Shown here piece after piece: positions 1 through 10,670 of a stretch of 64,000 nt of DNA. Each line of letters opens with the position of its first letter. Positions within the stretch are counted from its first letter, which is position 1. The translations under genes were made by a program, and so were the position numbers. The notes beneath the pieces were generated by a model, which did not search any database, had not been told where the DNA came from, and was given only the letters and a program-made list of their open reading frames with translations. This DNA comes from Gautieria morchelliformis (Eukaryota; Basidiomycota; Agaricomycetes; Gomphales; Gomphaceae): assembly GCA_015179125.1 (NCBI GenBank), contig WHVA01000224.1, forward strand, positions 62,001 to 126,000, read 5' to 3'.

Positions 1-75
1 GGAGGACGACGACAAAAAAGACGAGCCCCAGACGATGGTCAGGGCTCGGAATACTCAAGCTCCAGTCGCAAGAGC

Positions 76-2134
76 TTGAGGGCTCACGCCATTGACCACG
101 AGATGGCAGAGGCCCTGAATAAACAGGTGCAGGCTGCGCTGCACCAAAGCACGCTGATGCGCCATAAGCACGATCAGCTGGCATTGCAGCTTGACAACGC
201 CGCCGCCGCCCTAATGGCGATCGGCAAGGATCTCCACCAGGTGGAGGAGATCAGGCTACAAGACGCAGCCATGCTGGAGGACATCCAGAAGGCCCTCCGC
301 CCACCTGGAGAACACGACACAACTCGTCCAAGCTCGCGACAGTCCGCAGCCAATGAACGCAGTCACAACATGGAAGACCCGCACCGAAAGGAGCGGGACA
401 AGCAGCAAATGCCGCCACCAGCCATCCTGGTCGAACAGGACGTAAGGTTCAGGAATGAACCTCAGGAGCAACCGGCTGCCCAATGGACAGCTGTAAGACG
501 ATCCAACAGATCGTTAGGGAACAGGTCGTCTCAGAGCCTGAGTCTGAAACGACGACCGAGAGCTTAGAGCTCGAAGTGGCACACTGGCAGCGTAAAGAAG
601 CCGCAGCCGCGCACCGCCATATGCGGGCACTCAAGCTACTAGCGAAGAATGCCGAAGAGACAGTGGCCCAGAGCCACACCACTCAGCTGCCCGACGAGCA
701 GCTCACGCGGGCCATACAGGATGCACAGCAGGCGCGTGCAGCCTACAACAGCAGGCTGCGGATCCGCAACGCGGGACTGACCGGGGATACCAGGCACAAA
801 ACGCCCCCGGACCCGAGAGCACGGAATGCTCCCGATCCCGAACCCGATCCGGGCCCGGGGCCCATCAGGGCATACAACGGCCTGCCCCGCGTGGCGTCAC
901 AGCCACGCGAGCGATCCATGGCCCCAACGGAAGGCCAGGGAATCCCTGACCAAGCCGATGTCGTACCAATGGAGCCATACGACGGGATCACATGGATGAT
1001 CCACGTGGCATTAGCAGACGCCGCAGACACAGACCTGGAGAAGTCTGTGCTAGCGAAAGCCGGCGTGAAATTGGCTCACCCCGAGCCATACGCTGGGGGA
1101 TCTGACCTCGAAGAGTTTTAGATCTTCGTGGCAGCCATCCTACGATGGCTGAAAATGAATTGCCTCCTAGGGCCAACCAGCATAGACATGCAGGTCGGCT
1201 ACGTGGGCACCCGCCTCACCGGCGAAGCCCAGGAGTGGTTCCTTCGAAACGTAGAACGCTTCGATCGCCAGGTCTGCAATTGGACGCTGGAAGCTGTGAT
1301 GCAAGGCCTTCAGAAAAGGTTCCTGCACACACTGACGTACCATCACGCATCGAATAAATTCGACACGGTCATGCAGGGCATGAAAACCATTCAGGAGATG
1401 CTGAACGAGCTGACGAAATACGTGGCACGTATGATACAGCCGCCAGACGATTATACGTTCCGGAGATGGTTCGTGTCGGCACTGCGCGAAACACTGCGCA
1501 ACGAAGTCCTCAAAAAGGGCTACAATGCCGAGAGCAGCTCAATAGAGCAACTCTTCGAGATGGCACAGATGATCCAGGAGGCATCCCAATACAACAAGGG
1601 GATGCGCTGCACAGAAAGTGCAGCAGCAACGGCAAGCGCTGCCCGGCTCACAGGGAGCAAGCCGTTGACACAAGCGGGCCCGACCAGGCCCAGCCTGTTC
1701 GCAAGGAGTGGAACAGGACAACGGCTGCCACCCCCACGCCCAGCACAAGCTGGATGCCCGCCTGAATCTAAACAGCCTCAAGTGTCAGGGTCGTCCCTGT
1801 GACCTGCACCACCGGTGAAAGCCCGGGCCGACCTAACGATCGGCCCAGCGGCGGCCAAAGCAGCACCATGTGCTTCAAATATGGCCAACCTGGCCACAAG
1901 AGGGCGGAATGCCCCCGGCTTAAGTCCAGTATCAGGACAGCAGCTGCAAGGCATGAGGAGGAGACAGAAGATCCGGATCCGGATCTCGGTCAAAATTCTC
2001 TCCATCAAATTGATGAAGAGGGGGAGGGTGATCCCCAACCCAACGACACTCCGGACAACGGAGATGTGCCCGCTGAAGAGTGGGACCCAGAGCCGTCCCA
2101 ATACTATGAATGGGACGAGGAGGTGGAAGACACC
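76..2134 (+). pseudogene. A1 gag polyprotein, frameshifted
   Basis: Gag, the structural protein that packages element RNA. It is read in several frames: 76-567 (coiled-coil-like N-terminus rich in Gln, Glu and Leu), 483-1121, 1128-1802 and 1799 onward. The 1128-1802 part matches the retrotransposon gag capsid domain, with the GEAQEWF block near residue 30 and long helices. The zinc knuckle near 1869-1910 reads CFKYGQPGHKRAEC, so the second cysteine of the CCHC motif has become tyrosine (TGT to TAT). The frame is cut at 2134 by solo LTR F1 and resumes at 3395. The start shown is the first in-frame ATG in the window; by comparison with A2 the true start lies upstream. Confidence 0.75.
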
Positions 2135-3394
2135 TGTCATGACGTGTTTATTTCCCATACTCAGAAGCTCAGTTTTCATATTTTCTCACCCCACCTTCAT
2201 GTTCGTTCCGATCATCATTGTCATGTTCGGCAACCAACTCTCGCTGTTCGCGCCAACTACCATAGCTGCGCCGTCAAACGCACGATCGACGTCTTGGGAC
2301 TGACTCAGCAGTCATCACTGGGCCTATCACCTCCTCTGCTCGACCCTCTTCCGATGGTGTTCTAATAGTTGGGTTGTCATGACCTGTGTATTTCCTGCAC
2401 CTTGGTATCCCCATTTTCCCTTTCGCTACTCCTCCTCAGTGTTCGCTCGGCTTTGCCCTGCACCTCGACCTCTCCTCCCCTATGTCACTTCTGTTCGCCC
2501 TTCCTTGCATTTCGCTGCTTGCATCATTCGCCAGCAGGCACACCATCAAAAACGATTGATACCATTCACCCGGCATGATGGTTCATCATTAACCCCATCG
2601 TCTTCTTAAATCCAACCCCATTGGGCGTTCGTGTGGTCAAAGTATGTTCGCAGGACATCCCTTCCATAGGTTGTGCAGAATCAACCCAGTAGACCAAGAG
2701 TCGGTGTAGGGTAGCATGTATGCGGGTCCCAAGACATGGTTTTGTCCATAAGTGCCTTCGCCACCTTTACTCTCCATCGTTTCATGTTCTCCCTCTTCTC
2801 ACATTCTATTGTATGTTTATTTCATCTATGTTGTATCATGGCTGCGCACCCCTATCCAACCCTGACTTGTGACGGCCTCTTTCCTATTCGCTGATACCTT
2901 ACGAGCATTCGATATAAGTAGTTTACATTTGCATGTATATTCCCCAGTTCAATTATCATACGTTGTTCATCTTGTGCAGCTTTGACCTCGCCGTGGTCAT
3001 CGTCTTAAGCCTTCTCTTGGAGATTTCCATCTTCGACTAGCAGAGGACTTAGGCATCACTGGTGAGTTCTCATACTTCATCTTCGTTACCTTAGCCTTCG
3101 AACCATTTTCTGTGCTGTTGGCGAAGGGCTCCGAAGGAGCACCTTCGCCAGCGAAGGGATTGTTGAGACTTAGACAGCCCTTCCGTGAAACCTTGTACGT
3201 TACATCGTCATAAGTCATGGGCTATTTCGCTACGACTGAAGATAGGGTGAGCCCCGTTTAGGCAAACCCTCTTATCTTGTGAACATTCATTGGTTCACCT
3301 ATTCGCCGAACGGCATACTTATTCGCACAAGTTATTCGGGCATTCACTGTGTTCACTAATACACGATATTAACGCCTAAAAACCAATCTTGACA
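2135..3394 (+). mobile_element. Solo LTR F1 in A1 gag
   Basis: A 1260 bp block with LTR-type ends, TGTCATGA at the left and CTTGACA at the right. It is flanked by a perfect 5 bp target duplication ACACC (2130-2134 and 3395-3399), so the insertion is certain. The LTR start motif TGTCATGAC is repeated at about 2376, an internal tandem duplication that is more extensive in F2 and F3. There is a TATA-like ATATAAG near 2909. No internal coding region is seen, so it is a solo LTR or a non-autonomous relative. Related copies: 23252-24868, and 8695-9078 plus 10671-11536. Confidence 0.85.
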
Positions 3395-4014
3395 ACACCA
3401 CCTACAGGTCCAGTGCGATCAGATTCGTGCCAGAAGACGAAACCGCCACGAAAGTCATGGCGGCACGCACGTCGGTTACGCCAGACAAGGTGGCCGAGCC
3501 GGTGTATCACCACCGAAGCAAGCACAGGACGCGGCCAACGCGCCCGGGCAGTGAGAACCGTACCCTATCGGGGTACTGGGAGATAAACGGCGTAAAAGCC
3601 CACTGCCTGCTGGATAGCGGCAGCGAAGGGGTATTGCTATCCCCTGAATTCACACAAGCTACAGGGATGAAGACATTCTCCCTGGAGCAGCCAATTGCAC
3701 TGCAGCTAGCCTGCATAGGCAGCCATTCCACAATCAATTATGGAATGAACACGACCATCAAATTTGGTCGTGAGACATATGATGAATATTTCGATGTGGC
3801 AAACGTTGAATATTACAACACTATCTTAGGGACACCGTTCCTGAGGAGATTCGGCATAGCCCTGGACTTCTCGAGCCCAGGGACAATCTGCAAGGGGAAC
3901 GAAGTGATCCCCACGGGCAAGGCCTCGTTCGACAATGACGGATCGACGAATGAGGATAATGGGCCACAGGTGAGCGGGATCACCTGGGTGCTGAAGCCTA
4001 ACCTGGCTCATTGA
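3395..4014 (+). pseudogene. A1 aspartic protease domain
   Basis: The retroviral-type aspartic protease that cuts the Gag-Pol polyprotein. The frame 3427-4014 contains the flap and strand pattern of the family, with the catalytic triplet DSG in HCLLDSGSEGVLLS and a conserved second half ending in NTILGTPFLRRFGIAL. It is cut off from gag by F1 and ends in TGA at 4012-4014 before RT, so the polyprotein is no longer continuous. The active-site Asp is intact. A perfect 12 bp stem-loop follows at 4021-4049. Confidence 0.8.
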
Positions 4015-4020
4015 AGCCAG

Positions 4021-4072
4021 GAGGATGAGTCGCGGGACGACTCATCCTCGAGCTCACCCTACAATCGTAGGG
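4021..4072 (+). other. Two perfect stem-loops after A1 protease
   Basis: The first stem-loop has 12 bp arms (4021-4032 and 4038-4049) and a 5-base loop. The second has 6 bp arms (4057-4062 and 4067-4072) and a 4-base loop. They sit between the protease stop and RT. They are part of an unusually dense set of inverted repeats in family A. Confidence 0.6.
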
Positions 4073-4329
4073 AGAGACACTCTCACCTGATGGTGAAAGC
4101 GATGGGGAAGAGCAAAATGATTCTGCGCGCCGCGGGACCTAATAGACGCACACAGCGCCTAATGGCTTCTAAGCCAACCACCACCATCATCCTCACGGAT
4201 GATGATCTTCCTTGCCTCTGCGAGGAATGGATGGAATGAATCACTGACTTAGTCAGTGGAATTCCATTAGAACTCCCGCCACTACGGGAGATCAATCATG
4301 AGATCAACCTCATCGATCCCAACAAGCAC

Positions 4330-5667
4330 ATGCGGTATCGACTACCGAAATGCCCTGAACACTTCCGAGAGGAACTGTCGGCTAAGATAGAACGATACAC
4401 CACTGCAAAGTGGTGGATTCCGGCAGTCGCCCAGCAGGCCGTGCCCATGCTGTGTGAGCTGAAAAAGAACGGTACATTGCGAACCGTCTTCGATCTGCGC
4501 CAGCAGAACGAGAACACGGTGAAGGACGTCATGCCCTTCCCGGATCAGGATATCATCCGCAGCGATATGGCTCGCTGCTGGTATAGAACAAAATTTGATA
4601 TGTCGGAAGCATACGAGCAGATCTGGATCCATCTGGATCACATAGCAAAGACTGCCTTTGCCATGATCCTTGGCACATTTAGGAGCCAGGTGATACAGAT
4701 GGGAGACTGTAACACCCCATCTACATTCCAATGGCTGATGACAGCCATTTTCTGCGACTGCATAGGTCGCTTCGTCCATGTATACATGGACGACATCTTC
4801 ATATTCTCGCTCTCAATACAAGAGCATGAAGAGCATCTATACATCGTCTTTGACAGACTGAGGAAGAATCACCTCTTTCTGAGCAAGAAAAAGGTGGACC
4901 TCTATTCCATCCGAATGGAGTGTCTCGGCCATATCATCGATGGCCGAGGGGTACATGCCGACGAGGACAAGATGCAATGCATCCGCAAGTGGCGCAGGCC
5001 ACGGACGTTCAACGACGTCCAGCGTTTCCTCGGGCTGGTACAGTATCTGGCACACTACATGGAAGATGTTAGTGCATATACCACCCCGCTATTGGGCTGT
5101 GCGTGTAATAACCGTCCATTCGAATGGACTCCACTACTAGACAAATGCTGGCAAAGCATTAAGGTGTTGGCCTGTAAGGCCCTGATCCTGCGTCCAGTAG
5201 ACGCAAGATGCCCAGAGCTGATCTGGGTGATCACCGACGGGTCAAAAGCCAGCGTCGGTGCCGTCTACGGCCAAGGTCCCGACTAGAAAACCTGTCGGCC
5301 TGCGGGCTTCTTATCAAAGAAGTTCAGCATTGCTCAGCAACACTATCGGACTCACGAGCACGAGACGATCGCTGTGCTCGAGGCTCTCATGAAATGGGAG
5401 GACAAACTGCTAGGGCGAAGGTTCACCCTCGTCACAGACCACAAAGGGCTCGAGTACTTCGAGACCCAGAAGAGCCTGTCTGACCGCCAGGTCAGATGGT
5501 GGGAGTTTCTCTCCTGGTTCAATTTCAACACCGTACATGTTGACGGCGTGGAGAACAAGGTAGTGGACTGCCTGTCGTGCTACTACGAGAACGACACGAG
5601 TCATGACAATCACCCGGACCACGTCTTTGTGAACGCAGACGTGGGTTTAGACCTGGACTGTAAATAA
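4330..5667 (+). pseudogene. A1 reverse transcriptase and RNase H
   Basis: Reverse transcriptase and RNase H of a Gypsy element, which copy element RNA into DNA. RT motifs are in order: the FDLRQQNENT block, the FDMSEAYEQIW block with a catalytic Asp, and the YMDD box in VHVYMDDIFIFS (around 4770-4805) with both aspartates intact. Then come LGHIIDGRGV and the connection domain. A TAG at 5284-5286 replaces an expected TGG (Trp) after GQGPD. RNase H resumes at 5287 and ends with TLVTDHKGLEYFETQ and a TAA at 5665-5667. That stop lies inside the LTR, so the ORF ended against the LTR without any integrase. Frames 4015-4330 are broken linker sequence. Confidence 0.82.
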
Positions 5668-5873
5668 CCCATGTATCTACATGTACATTAGTTATTACAT
5701 AATCCCAGTGGGCCCCTTAGGGACCCACTGTATAGTTTATGCGTGGGAACCGGCCAGCAGCCCCCATCGCATCTTACGCTTACCTGTCACTACATAGCAT
5801 TCAGAATACCACTCATTGGTCATGTTCTGTTGTGCCCTTGTGATACAAGGTCCTAAGATTGACATCCTTTACA
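5659..5873 (+). repeat. Family A LTR (3' LTR of A1, 5' LTR of next copy)
   Basis: A 215 bp LTR with 6 bp inverted ends, TGTAAA and TTTACA. It aligns with the A2 LTR at 20946-21180. It is preceded by A1 RNase H and followed by A leader and gag start, so one LTR is shared by two copies. Confidence 0.8.
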
Positions 5874-6253
5874 CCTTTTTGAACTATCCTGCGGTTGATC
5901 GCCACGCAACCAACCGATAGTGGATTCGAAGCAATCTTGAAAAAGATCGCTGTGTCGACGACTAAACATCGTTGAGACCCTCCAGTAGGCCTTCTACTGT
6001 CAGCTGCGAGCATGATGATTCCACGCAGTCGAAGACAGACACGAGCGACGAGCTCGAGGTCCACGCCCCAGGCGCAGCCCAGCGACACGATGGCTGACGC
6101 TACCCTGGACCAAGATTCCAGGACGATAGAAGACGGAGAGATCGTAGATCTCACCGCCCTTGTCCCCTCAGTAGAGGACGAGGAAAACCCCGACCACGTC
6201 TTGTCGAGTGTGGCCAAGGAAGAGACGACACCGGGCAACGAGCCGGCGCCGCC
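5874..6253 (+). pseudogene. Leader and gag N-terminus of A3 fragment
   Basis: Untranslated leader to 6011, then the start of gag from ATG at 6012. The reading MMIPRSRRQT then an acidic stretch with DGEIVDLTALVP aligns well with the A2 gag start at 21321. The frame is truncated after about 80 codons by Gypsy B1, whose LTR begins at 6254. The remainder of A3 is not found in the window. Confidence 0.75.
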
Positions 6254-6742
6254 TGTAAGGGCAACCCTGGCTGGTTGTGGAGATCACACTACCACACAAC
6301 TGACAAGGGGAAATCCAAAGTATATATAAATGAACAGAGTATACAAGAGAGGGGATTCTCACCTGACAAGGAGAAATCCAAAGAGAAAAGTCTAAGGACC
6401 CCAATGTCAGCGAGCCCGTATTATACTACGCTGCGCAGCCAGGGACAACACTTGGCACCCGCCATCAACCCTGCATCCTCCTGACCTCCCTGACCCTTGA
6501 TCGACCCTTGATGCCACCTATTATGCGAGTCGCTTGATTTCCGACACTGTTCCGAGAGTGGAAGTCAGAAATTGGAGTGGAACTGGCAAGGCGAACAGAA
6601 CTGGTGGGAGTTCTCTCAGAAGCGGAATCATTTCCGAAAGCGGAGGCGGGGATGGAATCGGAACTGGAAGCGGAGTCGGAAATGGAGTCGGAACTGGGTG
6701 TGGTGTCGGAACTGGAAATGGAAAACAGGGTGTCCCCTGACA
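6254..6742 (-). repeat. 3' LTR of Gypsy B1
   Basis: A 489 bp LTR. In plus-strand reading it begins TGTAAGGGCAACC and ends CCCCTGACA. The same LTR occurs at 46039-46519 and 61550-62030 (481 bp each), in split form at 51800-52121, 58838-58918 and 59320-59392, and as a solo copy in opposite orientation at 52122-58832. The adjoining polypurine tract (minus strand GAGGGGGG) at 6743-6755 marks it as the 3' LTR. Confidence 0.88.
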
Positions 6743-6812
6743 TCACCCCCCCTCTAGCGTGCTGTGTCCTCGAAGCATGGGACATGAGGGATTGAAATGC
6801 CAGCGAGCGGAT

Positions 6813-7863
6813 TCAGCAAGGGGCACCGGGGTGTGTCCTATAGAACTCACGGAGTTTGTCTGGAGTGGAAACATCTTGCTCCGGGACCCACGAATTCTCC
6901 TCATACCCATACCCTTCCCATTTCACGAGGAATTGGAGTCGTCCTCGCACAAACCGGCTGTCCAGGATCCGTTCCACCACATAGTGCTCTTCCCCATCTA
7001 CAATTTCCGGCGGAGGTGGCGGACGAGCCTTCCGACCTGGAATTGGGTCCTCAAGCATAGGGAGTAACTTCACCACATTGAAGATGGGGTGGAGGCGGGA
7101 CATGGACATCGGAAGTCGGAGGTGGTATGCATTCCGTCCAACCCTCCGCATCACTGTGAAGGGCCCGAGGTAGCGGTGGGAGAGCTTCTGCGAAGGGCGT
7201 GTGGTGTGGATGTCACTTGCATCTAGATACACCTTGTCTCCAACTTGGTACTCTGGGGCAGGAACCCGGCGTTGGTTGTAGTACCTTGCCATGTCATCCT
7301 TGGCCTTTGCAAGGGCCGACTTGGCTTCCGAAAGGGTGGAGTCCATGCGGTCTCAGAACTCATTGACCATCTCGAGTCGGGACTCCGCCTGGCGTGGTTC
7401 GAAGCCCATCCGCGGATGTCGTCCAGAGTCAAGCATGAAGGGAGTCTGTTGTGTGGCGGAATGGACATGGTTGTTGTATTGGAATTCCACCAGTGGAAGT
7501 AACTCATCCCAGTCATCCTGCCTCTCATTGACAAAGAGGCGGAGATATTGCTCCAACTCCTGATTGACCCGTTCCGTCTCTCCGTCACCCTGCGGATGGT
7601 ACGCTGTGGTGGTAGCCAGCTTTATGCCGAGCAGGCGGTAGAGCTCCTGAGTCAGTCCCGCGATGAACTGCGGACCTCGGTCGGAAACAACTTGCTTCGG
7701 GAGCCCATGCAACTTCCAGACATGTGCAAGGAACAGGCGGGCCGCTCTGAGGGCTGTGATCGTCGTGTGCGTCGGAATGAAGTGGGACACCTTGCTTACC
7801 GAATCCACGACATTCATGATCGCGTCGTAACCATGAGACTCTGGGAGTTCAACGATGAAGTCG
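6813..7863 (-). pseudogene. B1 integrase C-terminus and chromodomain
   Basis: The 3' part of a Gypsy pol gene. Frame 7353-7817 holds the integrase core with SDRGPQF (second catalytic Asp) and the catalytic Glu in GETERVNQ. Frame 6813-7346 holds the integrase C-terminal GPFTV block and a chromodomain, YVVERILDSRFV then FLVKWEGYGYEENSWVPEQD. The frame breaks near 7350, and the stop at 6813 comes where intact copy B3 continues. At 7863 B1 is cut by element G; its RT, protease and gag are not found elsewhere in the window. It is non-functional. Confidence 0.85.
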
Positions 7864-8694
7864 TGTATGGGATCCTGCTTTGCCGGTCAAATAGGAGAAA
7901 TTCCATGTATTTTCGAAATAGTGACCTTAAAATATAGCATACTGGTATTGCTATCATTGGGGATGAACTATTTAAACTTCCTCTAATTTCCTACTATTTT
8001 TTCGCCATTTTTAATGAAGTCTTTGGCTCAAAACACTTCTATTCTGTTGCAGCAGAGTTATGAATCCACATGTATCCACAACTCTGCGTATTCAAACTCC
8101 GACGCGCGCAAGCCGTAACTCGAGCCTGTGGACACTTACGCACCCACAAACTCTGGCCAACCTACCGGTTCGGACTCAGCACTCTGGAAATAGCAATTTA
8201 TTCCCAAGCCTCCACAACACAGTTTGTGCAATACAAACTCAGCCCAACCTATGCTACCATAGCAACAAGGCTATGCTAGGCTGTGCTGTGCCATAGCTAC
8301 ACTCACATTGGGTCCACAAGATACAACAATCTCTTGATAGTTTAGCTAAGAATCCCCCATGGTCACATGACTATCACATGACCTCAAAAACAGCTCAAAG
8401 TCACCTGATCATCCACAGTCACCTGACAATCACCTGACCTCAAAGTCACCTGATTATCTACAGTCACCTGACAATCACCTGACCTCAAAGTCACTTGATT
8501 ATCTACGGTCACCTGACAATCACATGACACCATCACATGACCTCAATCCAGCTTGAAGTCACATGACTTTCCTTCGTCACATGATAATCACATGAGCATG
8601 GGAGTTTCTTACATACTCTTAGCTTTACTGTCACAGAGCTGTGACTTTAACCCAATATAGCAATAGAACCTTCCACAGCCTTCCAATAGTTTCC
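7864..8694 (-). mobile_element. Truncated element G (left arm of palindrome)
   Basis: 831 bp that match, in reverse, the end of the full G element (9840-10670). It starts at the exact G terminus TGTATGGGATCC next to B1 sequence, so it inserted into B1. The other end is broken at 8694/8695, where it is joined directly to a broken end of F3. No gene is visible. Confidence 0.8.
8363..8595. repeat. Array of 15 TCACNTGA sites
   Basis: Within 233 bp there are 15 copies of TCAC[A/C/T]TGA, spaced 8-30 bp and embedded in degenerate repeats of the type TCACCTGACCTCAAAG. The core CANNTG is the E-box recognised by bHLH proteins. The mirror copy lies at 9939-10171 in the right arm. Confidence 0.8.
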
Positions 8695-9078
8695 AGTCGA
8701 AGATGGAAATCTCCAAGAGAAGGCTTAAGACGATGGCCACAGTGAGGTCAAATTTGCACAAGATGAACGACGTATGATAATTAAACTGGAGAATATACAT
8801 GCGAATGTAGACTACTTATACCGAATGCTCATATGGTGCTAGTGAATAGGAAAGAGGCCGTCTGGAGTCAGGGTTGGATAGGGGTGTGCGGTCAGGATAC
8901 ATAATAGATGAAATAGACATACAATAGAATGGAAGAGGGGTGCGAACATGAAATGACAGAGAGGAAAGAGGGCGAAGGCCCCTATGTACGAAAACACGCC
9001 TTGGGACCTGCATATACACCACCCTGCACGGACTCTTCGTCTGCTGGGTTGATCCCACATGACCTACGGGTAGGATGC
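8695..9078 (-). mobile_element. F3 LTR, first segment
   Basis: A reverse-strand copy of the F LTR; it aligns with F1 around 2650-3040. The left end is truncated at 8695. At 9078 it is interrupted by element G and continues at 10671, with the target duplication GATGC on both sides (9074-9078, 10671-10675). Confidence 0.8.
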
Positions 9079-10670
9079 TGTTTTAGAACCCTTCAAGACT
9101 TTGGTGTCAGAGCTAACACTTTGGTCTATCAGAACGTGTTGTATACGAAACTCAAAGAATATTAAACAATGCTGCAGCACAACTCCGGAAATAATTTAAT
9201 ATTTGTACCTTGGTTGCAATCCGCGTAAGAACTAGTCCAAGTTAATACGGATGGAAGGCAATACGTTTCTTAGCAGCACTGAACAATAAACTAAAAGTCT
9301 GTAGGTTCGAGGACGACTATCGGGGTCCAAGTATTCCAAAAAGATAGGAATGGCTTCACAGGAGAGTTTGTAAGTGGACTGACCCGATTAACGTCAATGC
9401 ACTGCAATAAACGAGCGACTAGGGTTTAAGAAGTGACTTGTGAAAGTCACTGAACAGGAAAGTCACTGATCAGTTCGTCTCGGGTATTGGAGAGCTAATT
9501 GACAAGGAAATCGATTGTCAGACTCACTCTGCAGAATTTCACCTGGAGTGTTAGTCCGGGTGGCTAAGTAGAAACACAACTACTTAACTGAGAATTAATA
9601 CACTAAGTAAGTGTAATAACCCTAGCTGGGGTTAGCAGCTTAGTAAGCTGTGCAAGCTTGGCAAGTCACACAAGGTACGTGGATAGTAGATGATGATGTA
9701 TTGGCTGATTCACTGCTAAAACTGCAGGCTATTTATACTGCATCTATCTAGCTTATGTAACTACTGCTAGGAACCTTGTAGAGGCTTCTACTACTGTGAA
9801 GAACCTTGTGGAAGCTTAGAGAAGCTTCAGGAAAGGTTTGGAAACTATTGGAAGGCTGTGGAAGGTTCTATTGCTATATTGGGTTAAAGTCACAGCTCTG
9901 TGACAGTAAAGCTAAGAGTATGTAAGAAACTCCCACGCTCATGTGATTATCATGTGACGAAGGAAAGTCATGTGACTTCAAGCTGAATTGAGGTCATGTG
10001 ACGGTGTCATGTGATTGTCAGGTGACCGTAGATAATCAAGTGACTTTGAGGTCAGGTGATTGTCAGGTGACTGTAGATAATCAGGTGACTTTGAGGTCAG
10101 GTGATTGTCAGGTGACTGTGGATGATCAGGTGACTTTGAGCTGTTTTTGAGGTCATGTGATAGTCATGTGACCATGGGGGATTCTTAGCTAAACTATCAA
10201 GAGATTGTTGTATCTTGTGGACCCAATGTGAGTGTAGCTATGGCACAGCACAGCCTAGCATAGCCTTGTTGCTATGGTAGCATAGGTTGGGCTGAGTTTG
10301 TATTGCACAAACTGTGTTGTGGAGGCTTGGGAATAAATTGCTATTTCCAGAGTGCTGAGTCCGAACCGGTAGGTTGGCCAGAGTTTGTGGGTGCGTAAGT
10401 GTCCACAGGCTCGAGTTACGGCTTGCGCGCGTCGGAGTTTGAATAAGCAGAGTTGTGGATACATGTGGATTCATAACTCTGCTGCAACAGAATAGAAGTG
10501 TTTTGAGCCAAAGACTTCATTAAAAATGGCGAAAAAATAGTAGGAAATTAGAGGAAGTTTAAATAGTTCATCCCCAATGATAGCAATACCAGTATGCTAT
10601 ATTTTAAGGTCACTATTTCGAAAATACATGGAATTTCTCCTATTTGACCGGCAAAGCAGGATCCCATACA
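9079..10670 (+). mobile_element. Element G, full copy (solo LTR-like)
   Basis: A 1592 bp element with TG...CA type ends (TGTTTTAG and CCCATACA) and a perfect 5 bp target duplication GATGC, inserted in F3. No direct repeats or coding frame are seen inside. A tRNA-Met-primer-like string TGGTGTCAGAGC lies at about 9110, but I could not tie it to an LTR boundary. The right half carries the mirror of the TCACNTGA array. It is best read as a long solo LTR or a non-autonomous element. Confidence 0.75.
9939..10171. repeat. Mirror array of 15 TCACNTGA sites
   Basis: The reverse-complement counterpart of 8363-8595, inside the right arm of the palindrome. The site order and spacing are the same in mirror image. 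Confidence 0.8.

Larger units (their letters stand above)
1..5873 (+). mobile_element. Ty3/Gypsy element A1 (5' end outside window)
   Basis: A degenerate Gypsy-type retrotransposon on the plus strand. In order it shows gag, a broken CCHC zinc knuckle, an aspartic protease, reverse transcriptase, RNase H and a 3' LTR. The sequence already reads as gag at base 1, so the 5' LTR lies upstream of the window. A second copy of the family (A2, 20946-26636) aligns along gag, RT and LTR and confirms the boundaries. RNase H runs straight into the LTR, so no integrase is present here. The element is dead: several frames in gag, a stop in RNase H and a solo LTR (F1) inside gag. Confidence 0.88.
7864..10670. 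repeat. Large inverted repeat, 831 bp arms
   Basis: Left arm 7864-8694 and right arm 9840-10670 are reverse complements of exactly equal length. I see only scattered single-base differences, for example CTGCGTATT against CTGCTTATT. The spacer is 1145 bp: 384 bp of F3 followed by 761 bp of G. Confidence 0.85.

Noticed and set aside
4330..5286. A1 RT as an intact functional gene
   Set aside because: It ends in TAG where Trp is expected, and RNase H continues in frame afterwards. It is one broken polyprotein.
6465..6785. Ser/Asp-rich frame in the B1 LTR as a separate gene
   Set aside because: It is the LTR-encoded tail of family B pol, as the continuous frame in B3 shows.
8060..8296. Open frames in both arms of the G palindrome as a duplicated small gene
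   Set aside because: They lie in non-coding LTR-like DNA, have no family resemblance, and overlap similar frames in other phases.
9110..9121. TGGTGTCAGAGC as a tRNA-Met primer site of element G
   Set aside because: It lies only about 30 bp from the element end, too close for an LTR, and no repeated terminus supports it.
9300..9320. GGTTCGAGG as a tRNA B box
   Set aside because: No A box at a suitable distance and no cloverleaf; it is inside element G.
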